Shown here piece after piece: positions 36,214-45,411 of a stretch of DNA of 64,000 bases. Source of the stretch: Rhodobacteraceae bacterium F11138 (GTDB lineage Bacteria; Pseudomonadota; Alphaproteobacteria; Rhodobacterales; Rhodobacteraceae). The DNA lies in assembly GCA_016521575.1 (NCBI GenBank), contig JAEKDP010000001.1, positions 725,894-789,893 on the forward strand. The letters are read 5' to 3'. The position numbers and the translations under genes were made by a program. The stretch's first letter is position 1; each line of letters starts with the position of its first letter. The notes below the pieces were generated by a model, which had not been told where the DNA came from, did no database searches, and worked only from the letters and a program-made list of their open reading frames with translations.

Positions 36214-36837
36214 TCACACGCGGGGCGGGCGGCTTTTGTAGACCGGCAGCCGCCAGCCAAAGGCCAGAGACCCCGCGCGAAGTGTCCAGCACACACCCGC
36301 CGCGATCAGCAGCGCTTCGCGGGGGGCGAATTCAAGCCGCAGCGCACACAGCGCCGCCGAGGACCCGAGCAGGGCGGCGGTGGCGTAAAGTTCGCCCTGT
36401 TTGAGGACAAGCGGAATTTCCCCCACGACAACGTCCCGCATCAACCCGCCCAGACAGCCGGTGGCCACGCCCATCAGAACCACGATCACACCCGGTTGCG
36501 ACAGCGCGATGGCTACCCCGGATCCGGCGGCCACGGCGGTGGACAATGCGAAACTGTCCAGCCACAACAACCAGCGATAGCGGCTTTCCATCAGATGCGC
36601 GGTAAAGAACACCACGACTGCGGCGGCGACGCAGATCAGGATATAATCGGGCTGCGCGACCCAGAACACCGGATCGCGATCCAGAAGCAGATCGCGTACC
36701 GTGCCCCCACCGACAGCGGTCAGACAGGCGACAAAGGCAAACCCCACCAGATCCAGCTGCGCGCGGCTGGCCACCAGCGCGCCGGTCAGCGCAAAAACCA
36801 GAACCGAGGCATAGTCCAGCAGCGCCAGAAAGGTCAT
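36214..36837 (-). CDS. TRIC-type cation channel family protein
   Basis: A 207-residue protein with seven membrane helices in two related halves. Both carry the family motif GGxxRDLL/GGxx[22 protein letters not shown] near residue 45 and [19 protein letters not shown] near residue 135. These are prokaryotic TRIC proteins, thought to be trimeric potassium channels (formerly UPF0126/YicG). It is the last gene of the leftward ispH operon and overlaps rnhA by four bases. Confidence 0.88.
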   Translation of the reverse strand: MTFLALLDYASVLVFALTGALVASRAQLDLVGFAFVACLTAVGGGTVRDLLLDRDPVFWVAQPDYILICVAAAVVVFFTAHLMESRYRWLLWLDSFALSTAVAAGSGVAIALSQPGVIVVLMGVATGCLGGLMRDVVVGEIPLVLKQGELYATAALLGSSAALCALRLEFAPREALLIAAGVCWTLRAGSLAFGWRLPVYKSRPPRV

Positions 36838-37301
36838 TTCCCCGCCTTCGCCGTTTTGAACGGGGCCATTCCGGCGCGGGCCAGTTCGTCAGCGCGTTCG
36901 TTTTCCGGATGGCCTGCATGACCCTTGACCCATTTCCACGTCACGTCATGTCCGCTCTGGGCGCTGTCCAGTCTTTGCCACAGTTCAACATTCTTCACCG
37001 GTTTTCTGGCCGAGGTTTTCCAACCGTTGCGTTTCCAGCCATGGATCCAGCCGGTCACACCGTTCTTGACGTATTGGCTGTCGGTCACGACGGTGATCGC
37101 GGTCGGCCGCTCCAGCGTCTCCAGCGCCGAGATCGCGGCCAGTAGTTCCATGCGATTGTTGGTGGTGTTGGACTCGCCACCGGAAAGTTCGCGTTCTTTC
37201 AGAACGGTGTCGCCGTCCTTTGCCTGCAGCAACACGCCCCAGCCTCCGGGGCCGGGGTTTCCCGAACAGGCGCCGTCGGTATATGCCACGACCTCAGGCA
37301 T
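36834..37301 (-). CDS. rnhA: Ribonuclease HI
   Basis: Cuts RNA in RNA:DNA hybrids. The 155-residue enzyme has the four catalytic carboxylates: [15 protein letters not shown] (first Asp), [16 protein letters not shown] (Glu), [20 protein letters not shown] (Asp) and [16 protein letters not shown] (last Asp). Length matches E. coli. It overlaps the methyltransferase gene upstream by eight bases. Confidence 0.97.
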   Translation of the reverse strand: MPEVVAYTDGACSGNPGPGGWGVLLQAKDGDTVLKERELSGGESNTTNNRMELLAAISALETLERPTAITVVTDSQYVKNGVTGWIHGWKRNGWKTSARKPVKNVELWQRLDSAQSGHDVTWKWVKGHAGHPENERADELARAGMAPFKTAKAGK

Positions 37302-37887
37302 GGGCGTGTATCACGATCCAGCCCTCAGGGTGGCCGGCCAGGCCAGCCGCCTTGCCGGTCCAGTGTGCAACCGGGGTCAGTTTCGCATCCGTCAACCGGG
37401 TCTCCAATTCTTCGCGTTGATAATATTCGTAATACCGGTCCAGCGAATCCCGTTTGCTGCCGGACCCGCGTTTCATCCCCATGAACAGGACGCCGCCGGG
37501 TTTCAGCGCCGCGGCGATGCCGGCCAGATGGTCCGGCAAGACGCTGCGAGGCGCGTGCAGCAGGCTGAAATAGGCCCAGATCCCGTCATATACGCCGCGC
37601 GCGTTCAGGTCCTCGAACCGGCCCTGCCGGGCAGACACGTTGGGCTGGCGCAGGGCCATATCGACCATCGCCGCAGAGGCGTCCAGCGCATCGGTCCGCA
37701 GTCCGGCTTGTGCCATGCGGCGGGCATAATGTCCCGGCCCGCATCCCAGATCCAGCACCCGGCCGCCCGCGGGACAGGCGGCGATGAAACGCGCGATCAT
37801 CGGGTCGGTTTCGGCCTCTCGCTCCATCATTCTGGCATAGTCGGAACTGCGGCTGTCATAGACCGCCAATGTGCGCGGATCGCTCAT
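37294..37887 (-). CDS. Class I SAM-dependent methyltransferase
   Basis: A 197-residue methyltransferase with motif [18 protein letters not shown] (about residue 43), an acidic motif II region ([16 protein letters not shown]), motif IV-like [17 protein letters not shown] and [14 protein letters not shown]. The profile is that of UbiE/TehB-like small-molecule methyltransferases. Substrate is unknown. It lies between DUF3429 and rnhA in the ispH operon with overlaps on both sides. Confidence 0.85.
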   Translation of the reverse strand: MSDPRTLAVYDSRSSDYARMMEREAETDPMIARFIAACPAGGRVLDLGCGPGHYARRMAQAGLRTDALDASAAMVDMALRQPNVSARQGRFEDLNARGVYDGIWAYFSLLHAPRSVLPDHLAGIAAALKPGGVLFMGMKRGSGSKRDSLDRYYEYYQREELETRLTDAKLTPVAHWTGKAAGLAGHPEGWIVIHAHA

Positions 37888-38333
37888 AGCCAGACCCCGA
37901 CGGAAAGGCAGGCGATGACGGCGATCGTCATCGGCACCCGCAGGCGCATCCACCAGGGCGGTGCCAGATGCCAGGCCGTAAAGGCACTGTCCAGCAGCAG
38001 CACCCCGGCAAAGCCGAAGATCAGGTTGCTGCCCGCGCTGACGGGGCCGCCACCGGTCATCACAAAGGCCCAGATCGCCGGAATGACCGCCAAGACATAT
38101 GCGGTTGCGGCTTTGCCGCCGGTGGCCTTGGTGGCAAAGCCCCACAAGATGCCGGACATGAAGGACAGGATGACCGATCCATAAAACAGCTGCACATAGG
38201 GCCCGATGAAGCGCGGCCCCAGCCGGGCGGCTCCCCAGGCGGCCAGATCGGCATTCAGATAGGTGAGCGCCCCCCAGAGAAAGGGCAGCAATCCGGCCAG
38301 GGACAGGAACAGAGGGGCCTTGGGAATGGGCAT
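37884..38333 (-). CDS. DUF3429 domain membrane protein
   Basis: A 149-residue protein with five hydrophobic segments: PLFLSLAGLLPFLWGALTYL, YVQLFYGSVILSFMSGILWGF, YVLAVIPAIWAFVMTGG, LIFGFAGVLLLDSAF and [15 protein letters not shown]. The YGSVILSFMSGILWG motif is the DUF3429 mark. The ATG at 38333 overlaps the ispH stop as TGATG; a GTG one codon earlier is possible. Function is unknown. Confidence 0.8.
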   Translation of the reverse strand: MPIPKAPLFLSLAGLLPFLWGALTYLNADLAAWGAARLGPRFIGPYVQLFYGSVILSFMSGILWGFATKATGGKAATAYVLAVIPAIWAFVMTGGGPVSAGSNLIFGFAGVLLLDSAFTAWHLAPPWWMRLRVPMTIAVIACLSVGVWL

Positions 38334-39283
38334 CACCCTGCGTCCCGCAGGATGCGTGGCACCTTGAATTCCACGTTTTCCACGGCGGTTTCGACAGTTT
38401 CAACGGTGACGTCGAACCGGTCCCGGATGGCCTTGATCACTTCATCGATCAGCACCTCGGGCGCAGAAGCCCCGGCGGTGACGCCGATGCTGGTCACGCC
38501 CTTCAGCGCGCGCCAGTCGATGTCGGTGGCGCGTTGCACCAACTGGGAATAGGCGCAGCCGGCCTTGGTCCCAACCTCGACCAGGCGGCGTGAATTCGAC
38601 GAGTTGGGAGCGCCGACCACAAGCATCGCATCCACCCGTGGCGCCATCGCCTTGACCGCTTCCTGGCGGTTGGTGGTGGCATAGCAGATGTCTTCCTTGT
38701 GCGGGCCGATGATGGCCGGAAACCGGTTTCGCAGGGCCGCGACGATATCTTCGGTGTCATCGACGCTGAGGGTGGTCTGGGTGACAAACGCAATCCGCGA
38801 CGGGTCCCGCACCGAGACACGCGCGACATCGGCGACGGTTTCCACCAGCAGCACCTCGCCCGGGGGCAGCTGGCCCATGGTGCCGACGGTTTCAGGATGG
38901 CCCTTGTGCCCGATCATGATCATCTGCAACCCGTTGTCCGCGTGGCGCTGGGCTTCGATATGGACCTTGCTGACCAGCGGGCAGGTGGCGTCCACATATA
39001 CCATTTCGCGCTGCGCCGCTTCGGCGGGGACCGATTTTGGCACGCCGTGGGCGGAAAAGATCACCGGCCTGTCGGTGGGGCATTCGTCCAGTTCTTCAAC
39101 AAAGATCGCGCCCTTGGATTTGAGCCCGTCCACGACAAACTTGTTGTGCACGATTTCGTGACGCACATAAACCGGTGCGCCCCATTTCTGCAGGGCCATT
39201 TCGACGATCTTTATGGCCCGGTCGACACCGGCGCAGAACCCGCGCGGGGCGGCCAGATACAGGGTGACAGGTGGTTTCGGCAT
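38333..39283 (-). CDS. ispH: 4-hydroxy-3-methylbut-2-enyl diphosphate reductase
   Basis: Last enzyme of the methylerythritol phosphate route to isoprenoids; a 4Fe-4S protein making IPP and DMAPP. The 316-residue sequence has the cluster cysteines in [26 protein letters not shown] and [10 protein letters not shown]-side region, plus [23 protein letters not shown] and [15 protein letters not shown]. The ATG at 39283 has GGAGA at the right distance; an ATG at 39295 is also in frame. It heads a five-gene leftward operon. Confidence 0.96.
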   Translation of the reverse strand: MPKPPVTLYLAAPRGFCAGVDRAIKIVEMALQKWGAPVYVRHEIVHNKFVVDGLKSKGAIFVEELDECPTDRPVIFSAHGVPKSVPAEAAQREMVYVDATCPLVSKVHIEAQRHADNGLQMIMIGHKGHPETVGTMGQLPPGEVLLVETVADVARVSVRDPSRIAFVTQTTLSVDDTEDIVAALRNRFPAIIGPHKEDICYATTNRQEAVKAMAPRVDAMLVVGAPNSSNSRRLVEVGTKAGCAYSQLVQRATDIDWRALKGVTSIGVTAGASAPEVLIDEVIKAIRDRFDVTVETVETAVENVEFKVPRILRDAG

Positions 39284-39422
39284 AGCGGTCTCCATGCGCC
39301 GAGACCTAAGGGTTTGTGCGGCAATCGTCCAGACGCTGTCCGATCCGCAACCAGCAACAAAGCTGTCTTTTGTCGGGCAAGGCGCAGGCCGAGAACCAGT
39401 TTGCGCAAATGTCACGCCACCC

Positions 39423-39452
39423 CACCACAGGCCCGATCACGAGCCTGTGGTG
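39423..39452. terminator. Strong hairpin between ispH and the NYN gene
   Basis: CACCACAGGC (39423-39432) and GCCTGTGGTG (39443-39452) make a perfect ten-base stem with a ten-base loop. It is 22 bases after the stop of the leftward NYN gene, where a terminator is expected, but no T run follows on either strand. The rest of 39284-39473 holds nothing I recognise beyond the presumed ispH promoter. Confidence 0.55.
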
Positions 39453-39473
39453 ATTTCTCGATGCTGACAGGCC

Positions 39474-40049
39474 CTATTGGCTGCCAGCGATGGCCACATT
39501 GCGCGTTTCGGGCATGATGTCCCGCGGCGGGCGGCCAATCACATCCCTGAGTTCTTCGAGCTCTATGAAGTTGTCGGCCTGGCGGCGCAGATCGTCCGAA
39601 ATCATCGGCGGCTGGCTGCGGATAGTCGATACGACAGAAACCCTGACGCCCTGTCGTTGCAGGCTGGCCACCAGCGGACGGAAATCGCCATCCCCTGAAA
39701 ACAGCACGATATGATCCACACGCGGCGCCAGTTCCATGGCGTCCACGGTGAGTTCGATATCCATGTTGCCCTTGACCTTGCGACGCCCCATGCTGTCGGT
39801 GTATTCCTTGGCGGGCTTGGTCACCATGGTGAACCCGTTGTAGTGCAACCAGTCCACCAGCGGCCGGATCGGCGAATATTCATCGTTTTCCAGCAGTGCG
39901 GTATAGTAGAACGCACGCAGCATCTTGCCACGGCGCATGAATTCCTGACGCAACAACTTATAGTCGATATCAAATCCCAGGGCTTTCGCAGCCGCATAGA
40001 GATTCGATCCGTCGATGAACAGCGCAAGCCGTTCGTCCTTGTAAAACAT
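39474..40049 (-). CDS. NYN domain protein (LabA/DUF88-like)
   Basis: A 191-residue predicted nuclease of the NYN (PIN-like) fold. The first acidic motif is LALFIDGSNLYAAAKALGFD, the second GNMDIELTVDAMEL, the third HIVLFSGDGDFRPLVASL; together they give the conserved Asp cluster. Such proteins likely cut RNA, but no substrate is established. GGAAGGA lies before the ATG at 40049; a TTG one codon earlier is also in frame. It is divergent from folK and has its own strong promoter. Confidence 0.9.
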   Translation of the reverse strand: MFYKDERLALFIDGSNLYAAAKALGFDIDYKLLRQEFMRRGKMLRAFYYTALLENDEYSPIRPLVDWLHYNGFTMVTKPAKEYTDSMGRRKVKGNMDIELTVDAMELAPRVDHIVLFSGDGDFRPLVASLQRQGVRVSVVSTIRSQPPMISDDLRRQADNFIELEELRDVIGRPPRDIMPETRNVAIAGSQ

Positions 40050-40143
40050 CAAAATGTCCTTCCGGTAATTCGTCCCGTCGAGCGTTCCGTGAGTGAGTGG
40101 TTAATTTTTGACGGGCCGGTCTACTTAAAATAGGAGTATTTGC

Positions 40144-40188
40144 ATGTATCGCAAGTATAGTGACGTAATGGAAATTGGTCAAAAATGA
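40144..40188 (+). CDS. Possible 14-codon leader ORF overlapping folK
   Basis: ATG at 40144 opens a frame for MYRKYSDVMEIGQK that ends in TGA sharing bases with the folK ATG (ATGA). AGGAG lies seven bases before its start, a better ribosome-binding site than the weak GGAA in front of folK itself. It could couple translation to folK. It also spans the promoter of the divergent NYN gene, so the reading frame may be a coincidence of that sequence. Confidence 0.35.
   Translation: MYRKYSDVMEIGQK
40154..40182 (-). promoter_or_regulatory. Sigma-70-type promoter of the NYN gene
   Basis: On the minus strand TTGACC (40182-40177), a 17-base spacer and TATACT (40159-40154) form an excellent promoter, about 105 bases upstream of the NYN ATG. 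The -35 box touches the folK start codon region. No equally good promoter is seen for folK; TTGACG at 40108-40113 is its best -35 candidate but lacks a good -10. Confidence 0.75.
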
Positions 40189-40754
40189 TCGAATCCCGGC
40201 CAGATATTGCCGTCGGATTAGGCGGAAACTTGCCTTTTGAAGGTTCCCCTACGTCAGCTACGCTGGTCCGTGCAATCGGGCGGCTGGATACGCCGGATAT
40301 CACGATTCGGGCAGTCAGCAGATTCTATGCTACTCCATGTTTTCCGGCCGGGGCAGGCCCTGACTATGTGAATGCGGCGGTGTTGATCCGGTCCGCGCTG
40401 ACGCCACGGGATCTGTTGCAGCGGCTGCATGACATAGAACATGAATTCGGCCGCGCGCGTGCGCAACGTTGGGGTATGCGGACGCTGGACATGGATATTC
40501 TGTTCCACGGGCAATCGGTGTTGCCTGATGCTGCCGGTCAGCGCGCCTGGGTGAATCTGCCGCCCGAAAAACAGGTGCGGGCCACGCCGGATCATCTGAT
40601 CCTGCCCCATCCCAGGCTGCAGGACCGGGCTTTTGCCCTGGTTCCGCTGGCGGATGTTGCGCCCGAATGGCGGCATCCGCTGCTGCAAAAAACGGTGCTG
40701 CAATTGTGTCAGGCGCTGCCGCGGGAAGAAATTGCAGCCGTAAGGCCGCTTTGA
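40185..40754 (+). CDS. folK: 2-amino-4-hydroxy-6-hydroxymethyldihydropteridine diphosphokinase
   Basis: Pyrophosphorylates the pterin in folate synthesis. The 189-residue protein has the HPPK N-terminus VGLGGNLPFEG, SRFYATPCFPAGAGPDYVNAAV (substrate loop) and the signature RWGMRTLDMDILFHG with the Mg-binding Asp pair, then LILPHPRLQDRAFALVPL. Length is a little above the usual 160-170. No folB or folP is adjacent. rpoZ follows after 91 bases that include a separate promoter. Confidence 0.94.
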   Translation: MIESRPDIAVGLGGNLPFEGSPTSATLVRAIGRLDTPDITIRAVSRFYATPCFPAGAGPDYVNAAVLIRSALTPRDLLQRLHDIEHEFGRARAQRWGMRTLDMDILFHGQSVLPDAAGQRAWVNLPPEKQVRATPDHLILPHPRLQDRAFALVPLADVAPEWRHPLLQKTVLQLCQALPREEIAAVRPL

Positions 40755-40778
40755 GTTGCGGATCAGATGATTCTGCGC

Positions 40779-40807
40779 TTGTCAATCTTTAGATTCGCGA
40801 CTACACA
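40779..40807 (+). promoter_or_regulatory. Possible promoter of rpoZ
   Basis: TTGTCA (40779-40784), a 17-base spacer and TACACA (40802-40807), 38 bases before the rpoZ ATG. TTGGAGG-type ribosome-binding sequence (GGAGG at about 40834-40838) follows. Confidence 0.55.
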
Positions 40808-40845
40808 CCGCCCTTCTGGACGAAACAATCTGTTGGAGGTCCCCC

Positions 40846-41199
40846 ATGGCCCGCGTTACGGTCGAAGACTGCGTAGACAAGGTTCCGAACCGCTTTGAAC
40901 TGGTGATGCTGGCGGCGCATCGCGCCCGCGAGATTTCCGCCGGGGCTGCGGTTACGGTGGATCGTGACAATGACAAGAACCCGGTCGTTTCGCTGCGCGA
41001 GATCGCCGAGGAAACCCAGCGGGCCGATGATCTGCGCGAGCGGCTGATCGAAAGCAACCAGAGCCAGATCGAAGTCGACGAGCCCGAAGAGGACAGCATG
41101 GCGCTGTTGATGGGGGCCGAGGCGGACAAGCCGGTCGAAGACGACATGTCCGAAGAAAAACTGTTGCGTGCGTTGATGGAGGCCCAGGGCCAGGGCTGA
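40846..41199 (+). CDS. rpoZ: RNA polymerase omega subunit
   Basis: A 117-residue protein starting [22 protein letters not shown] with [16 protein letters not shown], the conserved omega fold that holds the beta-prime subunit. The C-terminal 50 residues are acidic and variable, as in other alphaproteobacteria. It is 29 bases upstream of the RSH gene, the usual rpoZ-rsh linkage, and omega is part of a ppGpp site in many bacteria. Confidence 0.97.
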   Translation: MARVTVEDCVDKVPNRFELVMLAAHRAREISAGAAVTVDRDNDKNPVVSLREIAEETQRADDLRERLIESNQSQIEVDEPEEDSMALLMGAEADKPVEDDMSEEKLLRALMEAQGQG

Positions 41200-41228
41200 C
41201 AGGCGCAACGCCCAAGGGTGCGGACCGG

Positions 41229-43361
41229 ATGATTGCTGCAGAAGATCTGATCGCGCTGGTCCGCAACTATAATCCCAAAACCAATGCCGAACGCATCAAT
41301 GCGGCCTATGAATATGGCAAGCGGATGCATGAAGGCCAGTTTCGCCATTCCGGCGAGCCTTATTTTTCGCATCCGGTCGCCGTCGCGGCGATTCTGACCG
41401 AACAGCGACTGGACGATGCGACAATCATCACCGCGCTGTTGCATGACACCATCGAGGACACCAAGGCGTCGTATTCCGAGGTCGAGGGCATGTTCGGCCG
41501 CGAGGTCGCCGAACTGGTGGATGGCGTCACGAAGCTGACAAACCTGCAGCTTTCCAGCACCGAAACCAAACAGGCCGAAAATTTCCGCAAGCTGTTCATG
41601 GCCATGTCCAAGGATCTGCGGGTCATTCTGGTCAAACTGGCCGACCGGCTGCACAACATGCGCACGATCAAGTCGATGCGGCCTGAAAAACAGGTTCAGA
41701 AAGCTCGCGAGACCATGGACATCTATGCGCCGCTGGCCGGGCGCATGGGCATGCAGTGGATGCGCGAGGAACTGGAAGACCTCAGCTTTCGGGTGCTCAA
41801 CCCCGAAGGACGGCAATCGATCATTCGCAGGTTCATCACCTTGCAGCGTGAAACCGGCGATGTGATCCAGCGCATCACCGGCGATATGCGACACGAGCTG
41901 GAGAAGGCGGATATCGTGGCCGAAGTATTCGGCCGGGCCAAGAAACCCTATTCGATCTGGCGCAAGATGCAGGAAAAGGAACAAGGATTTTCCCGCCTCT
42001 CCGACATCTACGGCTTTCGCGTCATTACCGGATCGGAAGAGGATTGTTACCGCACCCTGGGGGCGATTCACCAACGCTGGCGGGCGGTGCCCGGACGGTT
42101 CAAGGATTACATCAGCCAGCCAAAAACCAACGGATACCGGTCGATCCATACCACGGTGTCCGGGCGCGACGGAAAACGGGTCGAGGTCCAGATCCGCACC
42201 CGCCAGATGCACGACGTGGCCGAAACCGGCGTTGCCGCACATTGGTCCTATCGCGACGGGGTGCGCACGGAAAACCCGTTTGCGGTGGATCCTGCCAGAT
42301 GGATATCGGGGCTGACCGAACAGTTCGACGCCGAAGAAGATCACGAGGATTTTCTGGAAGCGGTCAAGCTGGAGATGTATTCCGACCAGGTGTTCTGTTT
42401 CACCCCCAAGGGCGACGTGGTGAAATTGCCGCGCGGGGCGACTCCGATCGACTATGCCTATGCGATCCATACCCGGATTGGCGGGGCCTGTGTCGGTGCC
42501 AAGGTGGACGGGCTGCGGGTGCCTTTGTGGACCCGGCTCAAGAACGGGCAATCGGTCGAAATCATCACCGCCGAAGGGCAGACACCGCAGGCAAGCTGGC
42601 TGGATATCGCGACCACCGGCAAGGCCCGGACCGCGATCCGCCGCGCGCTGCGCGAAGTTGACCGCGAGCGATTCGTCAAGCTGGGCCGCGAACTGGCCCG
42701 CGCCGCGTTCGTACACGTCGGGCGCAAGGCCACCGACAAGGCGCTGGACACGGCGGCACGGCATCTGCGTCTGAAAAACCGCAAAGAGCTGCTGGCCCGT
42801 CTGGGCAGTGCCGAACTGACGGCGCATGACGTGGTGCAGGCGGTCTATCCTGACCTTGTTCCGGACGAGGGCGATCAGATTTCGCCACGCCGCGCGGTGA
42901 TCGGGCTCAGTCCCGATCAGTCCTTTGAACGCGCGCCCTGCTGTCAGCCCCTGCCCGGTGAACGCATCGTCGGGATCACATTTCGCGGCAAGGGTGTTGT
43001 CGTGCATGCCATCGACTGCGACAAGCTGAGCGAATACGAAGACCAGCCCGAACGTTGGGTCGATCTGCATTGGCACAGCGGAATCCATCCGGCGGTCTAT
43101 GGTGCGACGCTGGATCTGACCATCGGCAACGATGCGGGTGTGCTGGGTCGTATTTGCACATTGATCGGAGAGAAGAAGGCCAATATCAGCGACCTGGAAT
43201 TTGTGGATCGGAAACCGGATTTTTACCGGCTTATTGTCAATGTGGAACTGCGAGACGTGGAACAGCTGTTGTCCTTGATGGTAACGCTGGAAGCAGACAG
43301 TGATGTCGCCGCCGTGGAACGTTTCCGCCAGAAGGCCAGGGTTCATTCTCCGGCCGGGTAA
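41229..43361 (+). CDS. Bifunctional (p)ppGpp synthetase/hydrolase (RSH, SpoT/Rel type)
   Basis: Makes and breaks the stringent-response alarmone. The 710-residue protein has an intact HD hydrolase site (SHPVAVAA with His48, LLHDTIEDT with His72-Asp73 and Glu76-Asp77), a synthetase domain (SDIYGFRVITGSEEDCY, NGYRSIHTTVSGRDGKRVEVQIRT), a TGS domain (VFCFTPKGDVVKLPRGATPIDYAYAIHT) and a C-terminal ACT domain (IGEKKANISDLEFVDRK). Both activities should therefore be present, as for the single RSH of most alphaproteobacteria. Confidence 0.96.
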   Translation: MIAAEDLIALVRNYNPKTNAERINAAYEYGKRMHEGQFRHSGEPYFSHPVAVAAILTEQRLDDATIITALLHDTIEDTKASYSEVEGMFGREVAELVDGVTKLTNLQLSSTETKQAENFRKLFMAMSKDLRVILVKLADRLHNMRTIKSMRPEKQVQKARETMDIYAPLAGRMGMQWMREELEDLSFRVLNPEGRQSIIRRFITLQRETGDVIQRITGDMRHELEKADIVAEVFGRAKKPYSIWRKMQEKEQGFSRLSDIYGFRVITGSEEDCYRTLGAIHQRWRAVPGRFKDYISQPKTNGYRSIHTTVSGRDGKRVEVQIRTRQMHDVAETGVAAHWSYRDGVRTENPFAVDPARWISGLTEQFDAEEDHEDFLEAVKLEMYSDQVFCFTPKGDVVKLPRGATPIDYAYAIHTRIGGACVGAKVDGLRVPLWTRLKNGQSVEIITAEGQTPQASWLDIATTGKARTAIRRALREVDRERFVKLGRELARAAFVHVGRKATDKALDTAARHLRLKNRKELLARLGSAELTAHDVVQAVYPDLVPDEGDQISPRRAVIGLSPDQSFERAPCCQPLPGERIVGITFRGKGVVVHAIDCDKLSEYEDQPERWVDLHWHSGIHPAVYGATLDLTIGNDAGVLGRICTLIGEKKANISDLEFVDRKPDFYRLIVNVELRDVEQLLSLMVTLEADSDVAAVERFRQKARVHSPAG

Positions 43362-43389
43362 CCCGGACGGGACAGCAGAGGAACAACTC

Positions 43390-44046
43390 TTGGTATTCAG
43401 ACGCCGTGACCGACGCCCCTTGCTGCGCACGATCGCGGACTTCCTGTATCCCCGGGGCGGTTGGACGCGGGCATTTCACTACGTCAAGCACAGGGTCCGG
43501 CGGCTGCCGGATTCGCCGGAACGCATCGCCCGCGGCATCTGGGCCGGGGTGTTCACCACATTTACCCCCTTCTACACCATGCATTTCCTGGTCGCGTTTC
43601 TGGTGGCGCGCATTGTGCGGGGCAATATTTTCGCGGCGCTCATGGCGACCTTTTTCGGCAATCCCCTGACCTATGTGCCGATTGGGTTCGTATCTCTGAA
43701 AACCGGGCATTTCCTTCTGGGCACCACGTTCAAAGAGCACGAGGCGCGCTCGTTTGTGGGCAAGTTCATCGACGCGGCCGGGGATCTGAAGACGAATTTT
43801 GTCGCCATGTTCACCGGGAACGAACCCAATTGGGAAGGCCTGAGCGTATTCTGGGATCAGGTGTTCTATCCCTATATGATCGGCGGGATCATTCCGGGGA
43901 TGATCACGGCCACGGTTTGCTATGTGGTCAGCTTGCCCTTGATCCGGGCCTATCAGAACCGGCGCAAGAAGGTCATCAAGAAGAAATTCCAGGCGATCCG
44001 CAAAAAAGCCGAGGCAGAGGCTGACCTTGGCAAGAAAGCGGATTAG
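43390..44046 (+). CDS. DUF2062 domain membrane protein
   Basis: A 218-residue protein. The DUF2062 core ERIARGIWAGVFTTFTPFYTMHFLVAF and RGNIFAALMATFFGNPLTYVPIG lies at about residues 38-95, with two to three membrane helices and a basic C-terminal tail (RRKKVIKKKFQAIRKKAEAEADLGKKAD region). The start is probably a TTG at 43390 with GAGGAA upstream, since no ATG fits and the longer open frame runs back into the RSH gene. It is co-directional with rsh and pdxJ. Function is unknown. Confidence 0.82.
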   Translation: MVFRRRDRRPLLRTIADFLYPRGGWTRAFHYVKHRVRRLPDSPERIARGIWAGVFTTFTPFYTMHFLVAFLVARIVRGNIFAALMATFFGNPLTYVPIGFVSLKTGHFLLGTTFKEHEARSFVGKFIDAAGDLKTNFVAMFTGNEPNWEGLSVFWDQVFYPYMIGGIIPGMITATVCYVVSLPLIRAYQNRRKKVIKKKFQAIRKKAEAEADLGKKAD

Positions 44047-44079
44047 GTTGGGGCGGAACTGGATACCGGGATTTGCGAG

Positions 44080-44829
44080 ATGACTGAACACTCCCTGCGC
44101 CTTGGCGTGAACATCGATCATGTGGCCACTGTGCGGAATGCGCGGGGCGGTGCGTATCCTGATCCTTTGCGCGCAGCGCTGGCCGCGCAGACAGCCGGTG
44201 CCGACGGTATCACCGCCCACCTGCGCGAAGATCGCCGTCATATCAGCGACACGGATATCGACCGGCTGATGGAGTCCCTGACGGTTCCTCTGAATTTCGA
44301 GATGGCGGCCACCGACGAAATGCAGGCGATTGCCCTGCGTCACAAGCCGCACGCGGTCTGCATCGTGCCCGAAAAACGCGAGGAACGCACCACCGAAGGC
44401 GGGCTGGAGGTCGCGCGCGAAGAAAACCGGCTGGCGCATTTCATTGCTCCGCTGCGCGAGGCCGGGTGCCGCGTGTCGATCTTTATCGCTGCGGACAAGC
44501 GCCAGATCGATGCCGCCCATCGCATCGGGGCCGAGGTGATCGAGCTGCACACCGGGGCCTATTGCGATGCCTTCGCCGACGGGCGCATCGAGGAACACCA
44601 AAAGGAATTTGAGTCCCTGCGCGAGATGTCCGCCTATGCGCATTCGCTTGGGCTTGAGGTTCACGCGGGGCACGGGCTGACCTATGACACGGTTGCCCCG
44701 ATTGCCGCGTTCCCCGAGGTGAAAGAGTTGAACATCGGCCATTTCCTGATCGGCGAATCGATCTTTCTTGGCCTGCAGCCGGCAATCGCGGAAATGCGCC
44801 GGTTGATGGATCAGGCGCGCAATGGGTGA
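44080..44829 (+). CDS. pdxJ: Pyridoxine 5'-phosphate synthase
   Basis: Joins 1-deoxyxylulose 5-phosphate and 3-amino-2-oxopropyl phosphate in vitamin B6 synthesis. The 249-residue TIM barrel has [17 protein letters not shown], the Glu-Asp containing [33 protein letters not shown] and [14 protein letters not shown], with [16 protein letters not shown] at the phosphate site. Length is normal. acpS follows, the usual pdxJ-acpS linkage. Confidence 0.97.
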   Translation: MTEHSLRLGVNIDHVATVRNARGGAYPDPLRAALAAQTAGADGITAHLREDRRHISDTDIDRLMESLTVPLNFEMAATDEMQAIALRHKPHAVCIVPEKREERTTEGGLEVAREENRLAHFIAPLREAGCRVSIFIAADKRQIDAAHRIGAEVIELHTGAYCDAFADGRIEEHQKEFESLREMSAYAHSLGLEVHAGHGLTYDTVAPIAAFPEVKELNIGHFLIGESIFLGLQPAIAEMRRLMDQARNG

Positions 44830-44914
44830 CGGGGTGCAGTTCCTGCTGCCGTCGGGCGTGGGTGTGCCGGTCGGGGCGGCCAGCGGCAAGATGCTGGCTT
44901 TGCGACGCGCATGA
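44822..44914 (+). CDS. Possible 30-codon ORF bridging pdxJ and acpS
   Basis: ATG at 44822 lies inside the end of pdxJ and reads [20 protein letters not shown] and ten more residues, stopping at TGA that overlaps the acpS ATG (ATGA). It fills the 81-base gap exactly between the two genes. It shows no known family. It may serve translational coupling or be chance. Confidence 0.25.
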   Translation: MGDGVQFLLPSGVGVPVGAASGKMLALRRA

Positions 44915-45354
44915 TACTTGGCATCGGCACCGATCTGGCCAATATCGAGCGCATTGCCGGAACGCTCGAACGATTTGGCGACCGGTTCCGCGACCGGGTC
45001 TTCACCGAGGTCGAACAGCGCAAGGCCGAGCGGCGCAGGGATGTTGCAGGCACCTATGCCAAACGCTGGGCCGCGAAAGAGGCCTGTTCCAAGGCTCTGG
45101 GCACCGGGTTGCGCATGGGCATTGCGTGGAAAGACATGGCGGTCAGCAACCTGCACACCGGCCAGCCCGTCATGCAGGTGACCGGCTGGGCCGCCGAACG
45201 GCTGCGCGAGATGACGCCGCCGGGTCACGACGCGATCATCCATGTCACCCTGACGGACGATCATCCCTGGGCCCAGGCCTTTGTCGTGATCGAAGCGCGC
45301 CCGATTGCCGGCGCGTCGGGGGCTGCCCGGGATTGCCCGGGGGCGCGACCTTGA
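44911..45354 (+). CDS. acpS: Holo-[acyl-carrier-protein] synthase
   Basis: Transfers 4'-phosphopantetheine from CoA to apo-ACP. The 147-residue protein has the family motif [14 protein letters not shown] (Asp at residue 8) and the second [19 protein letters not shown] holding the catalytic Glu. [16 protein letters not shown] lies between. The C-terminal end ([13 protein letters not shown]) is longer than in E. coli AcpS (126 residues). lepB follows after 57 bases. Confidence 0.94.
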   Translation: MILGIGTDLANIERIAGTLERFGDRFRDRVFTEVEQRKAERRRDVAGTYAKRWAAKEACSKALGTGLRMGIAWKDMAVSNLHTGQPVMQVTGWAAERLREMTPPGHDAIIHVTLTDDHPWAQAFVVIEARPIAGASGAARDCPGARP

Positions 45355-45411
45355 CACCGGCCATGCCGCCCCGCATGTAGCGCCCAACCACAGCGAACAC
45401 CGGAGAGCCGC

